This document shows positions 1 to 10,715 of a stretch of 64,000 nucleotides of DNA, one piece after another; the first letter of the stretch is position 1, and each line of letters begins with the position of its first letter. The stretch covers positions 109,315,278-109,379,277 of the forward strand of contig JAUPFV010000003.1 in assembly GCA_036936605.1 (NCBI GenBank). The letters are read 5' to 3'. The position numbers were made by a program, and so were the translations under genes. The stretch comes from Limnanthes douglasii subsp. nivea (taxonomy: Eukaryota > Streptophyta > Magnoliopsida > Brassicales > Limnanthaceae). The notes beneath the pieces were generated by a model that searched no databases, was not told the DNA's origin, and saw nothing but the letters and a program-made list of their open reading frames with translations.

Positions 1-951
1 GAAGCAGCCTTCGCAGACTCATTGAAAAATCATCGTCTAAGGGAACCTCGAAGGAGCTCGAAGGAGACCCTAGATCTGCAGAATCGAACTCAGAAAAATT
101 GCCACAGGCCACATCAGGGTGAACGAGTAAGGGAGTATTTGTTCGAGGGGCAGGGATAGGAGCCAGCCTTGGACTGCTTTCGAAGGAGGCTGGTTGAGAC
201 GCCTCAGTTAGAGGAGAGTGCAAAGTTTGATAGGAGGCTTCCTTGGGTGATAGGCCACCCCTGTTTTCAGCATCAACTGCTCCATCTTGGCCTTCTCTGT
301 TGACATCAGTCCATCCATCATTGTCAGGAGTTTCTCCTCCCTCAGATCGCTCTTCTATGGGCTCAAGAAGGATGCCTTTTCCTTTTAAGTCTTTGATCTT
401 GTTGTCCTTCTTTGTTGGAAGGATAGCAGCAGGGGGTAACGGAGTGGTATTTATCGTCACACCAGTGTTTGTTCGGAGGGCTCCATCTGTCCGAGGGGCC
501 ACATCTGTTCGAAGGGTTCCATCTTTTCGAGGGGCTCCATCTGTTTCTTGAACGTTGCTAGAATTCGGGGTCCCTATGTCCCTCGAAGAATGTGGTTTGT
601 TAGCCTTGGCAAGTGGTTTGGGGTTTGTTGATTGAGGTGGTACAGCCTCTTCTTCTGGAGGGTCACCCAAATGACTTTGTGAACGAGAGCGTTTGGGCAG
701 ATAGATGGTCACATCCGGCTTGCTACATCGTTCTAACACTTCGCGCTCAGAAGGCGGAGTCATTAGAGCCCTCATACTTATACGATCCAGAGGGTTAAGT
801 CTCCAGAGTCGACTTCTGGCCAAGTTCTCATCGACGAAGCAACGACGAAAACGATTATCCCACTGTTCTTTTGCCCACAAGCGAAGGTTACTGAAAACAG
901 TGGTAGCTCCTTCGACGTAGTCGGAGTATGGTTTGGATACTCCGGTCATAG
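1..951 (-). CDS. Antisense gene of element A, exon 2 (runs off the window)
   Basis: On the minus strand one frame is open from 951 to base 1 without a stop (about 316 codons); it has no end in this window, so it is partial. The first part aligns with exon 2 of element B: both contain W-x4-NRF followed by NLARS-x-LW. The rest is low-complexity, rich in Pro, Ser, Thr and charged residues. It includes a short repeat in which Asp-Gly-Ala-Pro-Arg-like units recur (about 465-545). The frame continues exon 1 in register across the intron at 952-1130: one base of the split codon comes from exon 1 and two from exon 2. No function is known; the location inside a retrotransposon says it is element-encoded. 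Confidence 0.72.
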
Positions 952-1130
952 CTGAATCAAATAATAAAGGAGAAAAATAGTTATAATAAATATGCTGTTC
1001 GAAGACGTATGTGTCTTCGAGGGTGTTAATTCTTCGAGGCAACTATAAGATTCGAAGAAGTAATTAACTTAGAAAAATGTACAGAATAATTAAACATTCG
1101 AGGGCGTCTAACGATTCGAAGAGCACTTAC
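952..1130 (-). other. Predicted intron of the element A antisense gene
   Basis: Read on the minus strand, a GTAAGT donor begins at 1130 and a T-rich tract ending TTGATTCAG finishes at 952, giving a 179-nt intron. The codon phase is 1 at both junctions, so removing it joins two long open frames. Element B has an intron at the homologous position, in the same phase, between the same conserved blocks. Confidence 0.72.
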
Positions 1131-2721
1131 ATTTCATGGTCCATTTCAGGGAAAGTTTATGTGGATTCGAAGGGGTGGCTTGGGAACCGGTCTCCCAACA
1201 TCCAGAGAAAAAAAGAAACTGTTGCCTCCATTTTTTGTCTGCTTCCAAGAGGTCCTTTAACACCTTTTGCCCCCGGTTGAATGTCATTGAGTAGAAGGGG
1301 AAGTAAGGGTTCCGAGCAAGGCCAGCTAGACCGATTATTTGTTCCAGCAAAAACTCTTGGCCTGAAAGCCTTGAGGCCATTATGCAAGCCATCAATGTGA
1401 ACCACATGTTGGGCCCAACTTGTGAGGGACAGAGATCTATTTTGGCAAGGTATTCAATAAAGAAGGGGTCTAAGGGATACCTTAGCCCCCAGTTCATGAT
1501 TTCTGTGTAGACCACCACTTCGTGATCCCTCACAGACAAGGGCGTCTCTCCTTCGGAGGGAAACCTGATATCAATATAAGAAGGAATGCCCCATCGAGCC
1601 CTAAGCATTGTCTCTTCATCCTCAGAAAAGTACTTGTACTTGATGTTGGCCAGGGCTACCATATGTTTGTTCTCGATACCTCTGATATTATTTCCGACGA
1701 TGTTGTCTAACTCCAAGGGCAAAGTCACATCTCCCTTTAATTTTGGTGCAATCCGGCGAGCTTGTTCCTCGGATATGGCCGAAGAGGAAGTACCACCAGT
1801 TGCAGGGGTTGACACGGAGGTAATGGGTTTTTTCCGGCCAAGGAATTTGTTGAAAGGTTTCATAACTATGGGGTCTAACGATTCCTCATGCCTAATCCGC
1901 ATATCCTCTTCGGTGATAAGTGTTCTTGAAGGAGAGAACTGAGTACCATGGATGGTCATGGATGGTGTGGAGGGCAGACTAGAAGCTTCTGTTCCTTGCC
2001 TTCGAGGAGGACTTTCAGTATTGTCTTCTAGGTTTTGCCCTCGACTAAGATTTTCAGTACTTTGATCTAAGTTTTGCCTTCGAGGAGAACTTTCGGTGTT
2101 GTGTCCCAAATTTTGCCTTCGAAGAGAACTTTCGGTATTGTGTTCTAGGGTTTGACTTTGAGGACTTCCAGTGTTGTGTTCTAGCCTTTGCCTTCGAGGA
2201 GGACTTTCGACGTTGTGTTCCAAATTTTGCCTTCGAGGAGGACTAACTGAGTTTCGAGGAGGATTTTCGACATTCTGCTCCAAATTTTGTCTTCGAGGAG
2301 GGCTAACTGCGTTCCGAGGAGGACTACTCGAAATCCTTCGCGGGCCTGGAGATTTTTGGGGGTGGTCTTCAACATTAGTTGAAACAGTGGGCTCTCGAAT
2401 GGTTAGGGAAGCCCCTCTAGCCCGTTTTCGTTCGTGAGAATTTTTTCTATCTCTGTGAGACTTTTTCCTCTTCGAACCTGACGAGTGCTTGTGAGACTTT
2501 TCTTTCCCCATTTCTTTCGGAGGGTTGTTTTCGTTGAGTAAGCTTTGACGAGCTACCTCACGAGGAATAATGGCAGTCGAATTGTCCGAAGGAGGCCAAG
2601 GACCGAAGAATGTTGTAGTCAATGGCGGGGGATGCGGCCTTACGTCTTCACCAGCGGCAACCCTCTCCTCGAACCGTTTACTAATCAACAGCCAATCAGG
2701 AATTCGACGAGCTTTATGCGC
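1131..2721 (-). CDS. Antisense gene of element A, exon 1
   Basis: A long open frame on the minus strand. It has a basic N-terminal region (Lys/Ser/His/Arg-rich, about 2400-2520), then about eight 13-residue repeats of the type PPRRQNLEHNTES (1993-2331). A conserved globular block follows at about 1160-1760, with WGIP, then TEIMNWGLRYPLDP, CPSQ-x-GPN-x-WFTLMACIMASRLSG and KKWRQQFLFFSG. The block matches the antisense genes of B, D and E. It recalls the 'putative gypsy-type transposon' (Transposase_28-like) family, but I cannot confirm that without a profile search. Start is uncertain: alignment with E places initiation at 2719-2721, where A has GCG instead of ATG, and the first in-frame ATG is about 60 codons further on. 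No stop or frameshift interrupts the exon. Confidence 0.72.
1993..2331 (-). repeat. Coding minisatellite, about 39 bp (13 aa) units
   Basis: Read on the minus strand, the protein repeats a unit of about 13 residues (Pro-Pro-Arg-Arg-Gln-Asn-Leu-Glu-His-Asn-Thr-Glu-Ser) about eight times with substitutions. One copy is 12 residues and spacers occur, but the frame is kept throughout. Elements B, D and E have no such array at this place, so it looks like a recent expansion in A. Confidence 0.75.
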
Positions 2722-2779
2722 CAGCTTTATCTCTCTAGAAATGATTGAACAGAAGTTACATTAATGAAGAAAGAGGTTG

Positions 2780-2789
2780 GTATTTATAG
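2780..2789 (-). promoter_or_regulatory. Core promoter (TATA) of the element A antisense gene
   Basis: The minus strand reads CTATAAATAC here, 58 bp upstream of the aligned start. The same ten bases occur upstream of the antisense gene in B (25754-25763) and E (54523-54532). A and E also share a leader stretch, TTTCTAGAG(A/C)GATAAAG, just downstream. Confidence 0.65.
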
Positions 2790-3132
2790 AAGATTAATGG
2801 GCTTGTTTGGTGACAGGAGCCCGGGGACATTTTTGTGTTGTTTGCCTAGGGGTATGATGGTCCTTATAGGTGAGCAATGTATGACAGCCTAGCTAAAGTA
2901 GAAGATGAAGAGTCTCGTGTCAGAGGTTGTCATGGGAAGTGGAAGAGTTTTTTGACAACAGAATGCGTACCGTTTCTCCAAAAGAATGCTGACGATGGTA
3001 TTTGTGCAGTGACATCATCAATCCTAGCATCATTTTTCGCCTAAGTAAATAATTTCCCGACGACCATTTTGCTCAAAATGTTGCAAGGATTGGGGGGCTA
3101 CTTGGTACAGCAGAAACTCGGAGGGGTCTTAT

Positions 3133-3300
3133 TTTGATTTTCGAAGAGACAGTCTTTCGAGGAAGCGATTTTTACGCCTGAGGGACTTATAATTTTCGCA
3201 GAGACAGCCTTTCGAGGAAGTAATTTTTAGGCTTGAGGGACTTATGATTTTCGAAGAGACGATCTTTTGAGGAAGCGGCTTTTATACCTAAGGGACTTGC
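3133..3300. repeat. Three tandem 55-bp repeats next to the 3' LTR
   Basis: The phrase AGGGACTT recurs at 3181, 3236 and 3291, each preceded by TTCGAAGAGAC-like and TTTCGAGGAAG-like blocks; the period is 55 bp. The array lies between the antisense promoter and the polypurine tract. Element E has an unrelated tandem array (about 98 bp units) in the same relative place. Confidence 0.8.
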
Positions 3301-3368
3301 GAAGTTCGAAGAGATTTTGGCTGGATAGAAGAATTGATCAGTCTTAGCAAAACAATTTTTTACTAAGA

Positions 3369-3380
3369 CTGGGGGGCTAC
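3369..3380 (+). promoter_or_regulatory. Polypurine tract of element A
   Basis: A GGGGGG run followed by CTAC lies immediately before the TG that opens the LTR. This is the expected place for the plus-strand DNA primer of an LTR retrotransposon. The corresponding tract in E (minus strand) has a similar shape. Confidence 0.65.
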
Positions 3381-3390
3381 TGATAAGGAG

Positions 3391-3600
3391 AATAAATGTA
3401 TAAGGGCCAAAGTGCATAGAAATAAATGTATAAGGGCCAAAGTGCATAGAAATAAATGTATAAGGGCCAAAGTGCATAGAAATAAATGTATAAGGGCCAA
3501 AGTGCATAGAAATAAATGTATAAGGGCCAAAGTGCATAGAAATAAATGTATAAGGGCCAAAATGCATAGAATTAGGCGTATATGGGTCAAAGCGCATTAA
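3391..3600. repeat. Tandem 30-bp repeat in the U3 of LTR A
   Basis: Six nearly identical 30-bp units (3391-3570; one base differs in the sixth) plus a degenerate seventh (3571-3600). Each unit contains AATAAATGTATAAGGGCCAA. Because 30 is divisible by three, every frame is a periodic peptide; those ORFs are artefacts, not genes. Confidence 0.95.
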
Positions 3601-3695
3601 TTGTAAAGATGTAGCCAGAATAGGAAAGAATTTTAGAGTAGGGACCAAAAGATGTAATTAACCCGAATTAAAGCGTGTGGGGTCCACAATTGTAC

Positions 3696-3703
3696 TATAA
3701 AAG
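3696..3703 (+). promoter_or_regulatory. TATA box of LTR A
   Basis: TATAAAAG in an otherwise GC-richer stretch, followed within 60-80 bp by a CT-rich leader. This is the expected LTR promoter position, between U3 and R. Confidence 0.6.
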
Positions 3704-3867
3704 GACCTCACACGCTTCACGAATTTCGAGATGAATAGTACGACTTTCTCTCTCTACTACTCTACCACTTTCTCTCTCTAAGTTTGACCCCAAAGAATTT
3801 CTTTATCACAAAATCCCCCTCGAACTATCTTTCAACTCTTCATGTTCAACTTTATCGGTTTTCAACA

Positions 3868-6390
3868 TCCCATATGATGTCAGAGAAGCAAAGTTCAGGA
3901 TGTAGTTTTTAGATATTACTAACATAATTACTAAATCTTAGTTGAATGAGATGAACACGAACTTTGTTGAGAAGGGAGATAAACAAATACACATTGATGT
4001 GTACAACTTATTTTAAAATGTTACTTTATTGTAATTTTGTTATGTTATGCTTTTATGTAATTTTTGTAAACCCAATGTTTAGAAAGTTATTTTATGGTCA
4101 ATTTTTTTAAAATTTAATAGTTATTATTAATAGAAGTAACTATTAATAAAAAAATAAAAGTTTAAGTATATAAAGTTTGAATTACAACAACCGAAATAAT
4201 AAAGTTACGTTAGAAAAACCTAAGTTACAAATATATACAATAAAGGTTATGACAAGGGAATAATCCTAAATGTGAAGGTTCTTATATAAACTAGAAGAGT
4301 TCCAATCATAACCCTCATTTAGGTTACAAAACATTTTTTTTATCATACTCATTATTTAATTTTATACATTGTTTAAGAGGAAAAATGATGAATGATATAA
4401 TGCATTCTATCTAATAAATTATGATATGTAATATTTATCACACACGTGTCAAAACATGATTTGGGACCGTAGATTACGTTATCCGACGCGTGTAAGAAAC
4501 CGACTCATAACCCATATTTGGTTATTTATATATTACCACTAGATGTATTTACTGAAGCATATTTATTGATATTAAACTCTCGATCTACAATATCTTTGGT
4601 GTACCAACGAAGATGAATGCTTGACATTGGTCATGGACGAAGTATCATTAAGGAAGAATGACTTATGTAAAAGCTTTTTCGATATTGTTGTTTGCATAAT
4701 ATACGTATTTATGGAAAAGATCATATAATACCACTGTCGATACCGCGTGTCTATGATGAAGTTTTTGCTAGGTAGGATTATCTTAAATGATTTCATACTT
4801 ATTTGGTGTTCAAACTTACACATGAAAAGCATGAAATGGAATTTAATAAATAGTCATTATGTCAAACTGAATAAATTTCACACGAGCAAATGAAGAATAT
4901 TAGGTGTGATATTGTCAAAGATAAACTTGCATATTTCAATGTAGCTAAGTATCAACAAAAGCACGACGAATACATACGGAAATATCCGTCACCATAAGTA
5001 TCGATAATGTTGACATTGTTTGATGCTAGTCTATCTTTCGTCTATTTATATTATTATATTTCATGTACTATCTTGTTATCGTTATTATGTCTTGATGTAC
5101 TTTTTTTTTAAATTCAGTTGTAATGAAAGTATTTTAAGGTTAGATATTTTGATATTCAAAATTACCATTGATACAAGTAACAATAAGTAAGATATAATTT
5201 GAATTACAAATAGTTTGGATTGCAACACGATTGAGTTACAAACATTAAGGCAACAAATATTTAAATTACAAAAAACAAATACAATATGTTCATCTTTTAT
5301 TAGTGTCGATAATGTTGACATGAAATAAATAGTTATGTGATAAATTTAAGGAATTATTACTCATTTGAAGCATCGATAATTTTGACATTGTTTACATGCA
5401 TGAAATATATGATTATAAAAGATTTATTAAGGTAATAATGAACTTAAACTAAAAGTTTTACTTACGTTAACAAATGATTCTTATTAACATGAGTTATATG
5501 TATATTTTTTTTATGTGAGATAAATAAGTTTTCGAGCCATTTTGTTTTGGTAAAACTAGACGGTAAAGTGTACTTTACAAAAATTACAAATCATCAAAGG
5601 GACTAGGAAAAACCCTTTCAATAAATAAGTTTTCGAGCCATTTTTGACGTTTGGGTGTCTTCGAGGGTTTGTTTTTGTAGCGATTTCACTATTTTAGTTT
5701 GACTAACTAATATTCTCTTGTTGCTTTTAATTATTGCAGTGTTAGAGGGCTAATAAAAAATTGTATGCTTGTGTTATCCATTTCTCAAAATAAAATTTCT
5801 CTTATTTGGTCAAACTATCTTTAATCAATAATTTGTAATATTCTTTCATATTGACCAATCATTTCGATGAAATAAATTGAGTTTTTTTTTATAAATTATT
5901 GTTGTGATAAAAAGTCTTCATTCCCTATTATAATCATTAACTAAACAACCTATTTTCCAATTTTATTTCTCTAGGAATTCATCTTCGTCGCATTAACAAA
6001 GTTTAAAATTTATCAACCATTCAACATTTCAATTGGTTGAGTTCTCAATTGGTTATTTAATATTGTAAGTTCTCAATTGTATTTCCAAGTTCTCATCCGT
6101 TTTTCAACTGAAAAATTTCAAGCTCTCAACGGGTTTGGTGCATTTTCAAGTTTAAAACATTACATTATCAATTGGTCAAAATATCAATTGATTTTTACTT
6201 ACTTGCACGTTCTCAACTCGTTCAATTAATTTTAGGTAAGAAGTTTCAAATTTTTAAATCTATTTTTGTGTCAAAATTCTTTCATACCTTTGATGTATCT
6301 ATAATCTATAATTTATGATCAACGACATTAACGACATATAGATACACGTAGTCTACCCTTGATAAAAAATACTATCATGTTTAACATTGA
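3868..6390. other. AT-rich spacer, no gene recognised
   Basis: No ORF here has a recognisable domain. Small features seen: a TCGATAATGTTGACAT-type phrase recurring at about 5000, 5303 and 5372; a 23-bp direct repeat (5521 and 5622); and repeated TTCTCAATTGG phrases around 6030-6220. Frames around 4570-5000 look faintly protein-like, but I cannot assign them. Confidence 0.6.
5521..5644. repeat. 23-bp direct repeat, 101 bp apart
   Basis: TAAATAAGTTTTCGAGCCAT plus TTT occurs at 5521-5543 and again at 5622-5644. The sequence between contains a small palindrome (GTAAAGT-GT-ACTTTAC). It could be a local duplication or the footprint of a small insertion. Confidence 0.7.
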
Positions 6391-6849
6391 TTTTTTTTTT
6401 CCAGAAATAATTTTTATTGAATATGGAATATTGTTCACATAATTTTGTAGTACTAATCTTGTAGTACTAGTATATCTACATCCAAATTTACAATAAATTA
6501 TTATTCAAGAAAGGTTCTCGAAGTAAATAAGGGCTTCAAGAATTTGAGTTGATCTTGTTTTTGATTTTATGGGACAACATATATTACTCATACGATAGGT
6601 TGCAATGATGTAACATGTTAATCTTCAATCTCCACGTAGAATAGATGATGGCCATTTATTTTTGATACCATTGTTGGTTCCTTATTAAGCATTTGAATAA
6701 CCTTAAATATTTTCGATTTTTTTTTGAATAATGAGGTAAAATAATAATTAATACATGAATGTAATATTATTCATTTGAATTCAGATACATATTCCTAAAA
6801 TCTCTAAAAGAACTATGGATATAAGAGGGTTGTGAATTTGGTTATTATA

Positions 6850-7230
6850 AAGGTCAAATCTCATCTTACATTTCAGAGTCCATCTAGTCAGCCAATCAGC
6901 TGCGTGTGAATTTGGTTATTATCATATTTAACATCAATATTTTTATATCCTTTAAGGTTACAGATTGTTATACTATATGATAATTTCATGCTTTCAGCAA
7001 CCATATGGTTTAATTTTCCATATAATCTACCATATATACTTATTATATCACCATTTGTATCTCTAAATATACCCGCTTCACTAGATTCACCATTTAATAA
7101 ACAAGCACCATCACATTTTAATTTAATTATTTTATGTTTTGGAGCAATCCATATAATGACGTTCAACCTAACAAATTTTTCAATGTGATAGTAGCAACCT
7201 AAGTTGTCTGCTAAGCTAATATTATCAGTC
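6850..7230 (-). pseudogene. LINE-1 RNase H domain
   Basis: The minus strand encodes KLKCDGACLLNGESSEAG followed by a Gly-containing loop, then a helix with AESMKLSYSI and a strand ending DVKYDNNQI. This is the plant-LINE RNase H fold, with the first Asp (CDGA), the Glu of AES and the third-strand Asp visible. It would remove RNA from the RNA-DNA hybrid made during retrotransposition. It sits at the 3' end of ORF2, as expected. Confidence 0.7.
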
Positions 7231-7549
7231 CATAACTTCTTTTTAAGTGTGTTGTTACTATCAAGACACGTGATAATATGATGAATCTTATGTAAGATTA
7301 TTTTATTATTAACATGAAGACCATCATACTAAACTTTATTCCTAAAATTCAAAATTTACCAACCTATTATGGTTGAAGTGATTGTCCATATGTGTATCAG
7401 TTTATTGGTTGACCAAAAAAAATATCTTATTAAATGATGAATATCCATGTATCTTTATATGGAGGCTCAAAATAATATAGAAAATTGGTTCTAGATTTCC
7501 CAAGTTATAGGACAACTAACAAAAGTGATTCACTAACTTCATATCTTGA

Positions 7550-9480
7550 CAAAACATACATTTTGAAGCCAAACTAAATTTTATCTTTTGTAAGTTAGTA
7601 TCAACAAGATCTATCCTTTCATGGTTTCCCATAATCAGAAAGAAATTTTTGTAAAAATATTGTTATTCAATATTTTAGCAAATAGATTAGTAGTTAGATG
7701 TTTTTCATCTTATATGGTTCCATGTAGACTTTATATAAAAATCACAAGAGTTTCCTAAGGTCCAGATTATCTTATACTTTTTATCAATGTGAATTTTAAG
7801 TCTCTCAATCTTATTAATGTCAGAAGTTGTAACATTTGATTTCAATTTCTCTAAATCCCAATTGTTATCAGTCCAAAAGATATTAATTTTTTCAATAACA
7901 TACCAGTAATTATTTTTCATTATTTGATAATTGAACTAGAGATTTTCCATTCCACTTGTCTAACCAGAAGTCAATATTACCATTTTCTAAATTCCAAAAT
8001 ATATGAGGCTCAACAATTTATTTTATATTTATTAATATCCTCCAAGTCATTGAACCTTTTAGATTTGTTTTAATTTGAAGTTGGTGTCTGTTTTACAATA
8101 TACAGAGTTCATATTATTGGCCTAAATGGATTTGTTTTTTCAGAAGTTAAACCAGAGCTTGTAGGCATATGTATTCTATAAGTCGTTATTTTTTATCACA
8201 TTCAATACACCTTATTTATAAGGTTTACAAATATTTTCACACCTATACAAGTGAATAGATTTTGAAGACTCTTTAGATCTCCAAAGGAATCTATTAAAGA
8301 GTTTTTCAAATTCTATTCATAACATTTTTAGATAATATACAAAATTGGATATAGTATGATAGTAGTGTCATTATTACTGATTGTATCAACAGAAATATAC
8401 CATAAAAACAGAGAGATTTAGAATCTCATTCATGTTTTTGAGACCTAGTTTTATTGACTAGATCATCATATTTACACGTTTTGTTATTATTTTGTTTATA
8501 ATGATACCTAAGTATTTTATAGGCAGAGCTTTGTATTTAAATCCTAGTAGATAATTTGTCGAAGTTGTTAAGCTAGATTTATCAGTGTTTATACTTTGAC
8601 GAGAGATATCTTGATATATTTTTAAAAATTTGTTTAACCTAATTAATGATGTTCTAAGAGCCATTTGCAAAGATGACAAAGTCATCTCGAAAGGCAATTG
8701 ATGGTCATTTGACTTCTCGTTTTAAACTTCATGTCTTGATATTTATTGAAAATGCTATTAATTTCTCTACTGAGGTATTCTTCAAAAATAATAAAGAGGC
8801 CGAGGGACATGGAATCCCCTGCCTAAAACCATTAAGACCTTTGAAATAACCTTGAAGGTCTCCATTTATCAAAATAGAGAAGAAAATAGAGTTTATACTA
8901 TTGTTAATAAGAATTATAATTTGATATGAAAACCAAAGGATTTCATAACATTTAGTCTAAAGTTGTGTGATAACTTGTCAAAAGTTTTTGTCATATTAAT
9001 TTTTAATATAATGTTACCACCTCTTGTTGTTTTATTGATATCATGAATAATTTCTTGAGATAAGAGGATTTGTTCATTGATGTTTCTTCCATAAACAAAT
9101 CCTCTTTGTTCTCGAGATATTATCTTAGGAAGAATTAGGGTGAGTTTATAATTTATGACTTTGGAGATAATCCTATTTAAAACATTGCAAAGACTTACGG
9201 GTCTAAATTCTTTCCACTAGTTGGGACTTTATGTTTAGGAATAAAGAATATATTGGTAAAAATATACCATTTGGACCAGCTTTTCCATTGAAGTACTCAA
9301 TGATTGTTGAATAAAGGTCATTCTTAATTGTATTCCACCAAGATTGATAAAATATTGCATTGAATCCATCAGGACCAACAACAATGTTAGTTTTGATATT
9401 CTTAACAACTTTTTGAATTTCATCTATATTTGGAGTAGCGATAACAAATTTATTATAAGAATTTAATGATTAGAGTAGGA
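7550..9480 (-). pseudogene. LINE-1 reverse transcriptase and zf-RVT region (broken)
   Basis: Pieces of the reverse transcriptase lie in several frames on the minus strand. Around 9235-9423 is the fingers region, with DSMQYFINLGG. At about 8660-8690 is the catalytic stretch, which reads F-R-D-D where the family has F-A-D-D. At 8458-8650 is the following NTDKS...KYLGI stretch. The zf-RVT-like part (I-K-S-T-W-N) is at about 7700-7920. Stops and shifts make it non-functional. A (TA)n microsatellite lies further upstream in the same element (about 9753-9782). Confidence 0.7.
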
Positions 9481-9959
9481 ATATTTTGCATTGGGTTTTC
9501 ATAAGGCTTAACATGATTATTATTTATCAACATATTTTTAAAGAAGTTTATTGTCAATTCACTTGTCATGTTATGTTCCTCAATCTATATACCCTCATGT
9601 TTAATCTTATTTATTATGTTTCTCTTTTGTATTTTCTTGACAAAATTATGAAACATACTTGTGTTTTTGTCACCTTGTTTAAACCAATTAATACAACTCT
9701 TTTGTCCCAATATGATTATTCTCTTGCTAAGAGAAGAAGTTGGTTGGTCTTAGCTTTAGACATATATATATATATATATATTATCCTCTATATTTTGAGT
9801 ATCTTGAAATTTGTTCTCATATAAGTGACTTCTTCTTCAGCTTTGGCAATAACATTTAAGATGTTGCCAAAAACATCACAATTCCAAAACTTAAGATTCA
9901 CTTTAAGTCTTTTTAATTTAGGCAAAATAAGTTGCAAGGAAGGACGAGATATAGGCTTA

Positions 9960-10715
9960 TTCCATGAATTATCAACTATTTGAATAAAATCAAGATGTTA
10001 GATCCAAATATTTAGGAATTTAAAAGATGATTTAGGTCTTAAATTGTTACTGGATGAAGTTATAATCATTTGGATATGATCAGAACAAATTTTGGATAGG
10101 GGTTTAAATTGAATGTATTTAAAATAATTCCTCATTTGAGAATTAATTAGAAATCTATCTAACCTTTTCCATCTCCTATTATTTGTCCATGTAAATGGAG
10201 ATCATATAAAACCAACATCATATAATAAGTAGTCCAAAATTATGTTGTTAAAGTCATCCAAACTTCTTAAACACAATGTTGAATAAACAAATTATTCATC
10301 TGAGTTTGTTACACAGTTGAACTCACCCATAACAAGCCACTCAAGTGGATTCTTGGATAACTCTTTTAGATTGTCCCATAAAGGAAGTCTTTTTTATTCT
10401 TCAACATTTAGCATATATTATAGTTACAATGAAAACATTATTGGTATTTGAATGAGTGACTTTTAAGGGAATAAACTGCTCTTTATCACATATCACATCC
10501 ACTATAAAAGGATCATTCCAAATAAATTATATATTATTGTTTGTGTTTGGGATGCCATGATGAAATCCAATAGATTTTAAGGTTGGGTCAAGTCTTATTT
10601 GTGGAAGCATGAGTTCCTGTAATAGCAAGAACTCTACATTATTAGAATTCGGAATAGATTTTAATCTTCTAATTGTTTTTTTGTTACCAACACCTCTAGT
10701 ATTCTAATTCAAGAT
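9960..10715 (-). pseudogene. LINE-1 AP-endonuclease domain (broken)
   Basis: The minus strand from about 10715 reads NTRGVGNKKTIRRLKSIPNS, then FLLLQELML, the N-terminal endonuclease motifs of plant LINEs. Near 10150-10200 it reads W-T-N-N-R-R-W-K-RLDRFL, and at about 10080-10100 the C-terminal SDH triad motif. The domain nicks target DNA to prime reverse transcription. Several stops. Confidence 0.72.

Larger units (their letters stand above)
1..3867 (+). mobile_element. Tat-type Ty3/gypsy retrotransposon A, 3' part only
   Basis: The right-hand part of an LTR retrotransposon whose gag-pol would lie left of the window. The order seen is: antisense gene on the minus strand (1-2721), its promoter, three 55-bp repeats, a polypurine tract ending at 3380, then a 3' LTR that starts TG and ends CA (3381-3867). 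The same order is seen in elements B (plus) and E (minus), which do retain gag-pol, so the orientation is inferred from them. The five bases after the LTR (3868-3872, TCCCA) would be the target duplication, but the left copy is outside the window. The LTR resembles that of E around the TATA box. Confidence 0.8.
3381..3867 (+). repeat. 3' LTR of element A
   Basis: 487 bp, opening TGATAAGG and ending TTTTCAACA. It begins with an array of 30-bp repeats (3391-3600), which swells the U3 region. A TATA box (TATAAAAG) lies at 3696-3703, followed by a CT-rich leader. The region around the TATA box resembles the LTRs of E read on the minus strand, and LTR D also opens TGATAAGG and ends CAACA, so A, D and E are probably related. 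Confidence 0.75.

Noticed and set aside
243..920. Short plus-strand ORFs at the left edge
   Set aside because: Shadows of the open minus-strand exon 2 of the element A antisense gene, which explains the lack of stops there.
3187..3648. Overlapping ORFs with perfect decapeptide repeats on both strands
   Set aside because: They are read-through of the 30-bp repeat in LTR A, open in several frames because the unit length is divisible by three.
9486..9824. Plus-strand ORF of 112 residues
   Set aside because: Shadow of the LINE-1 reverse transcriptase on the other strand, ending in a TA microsatellite.
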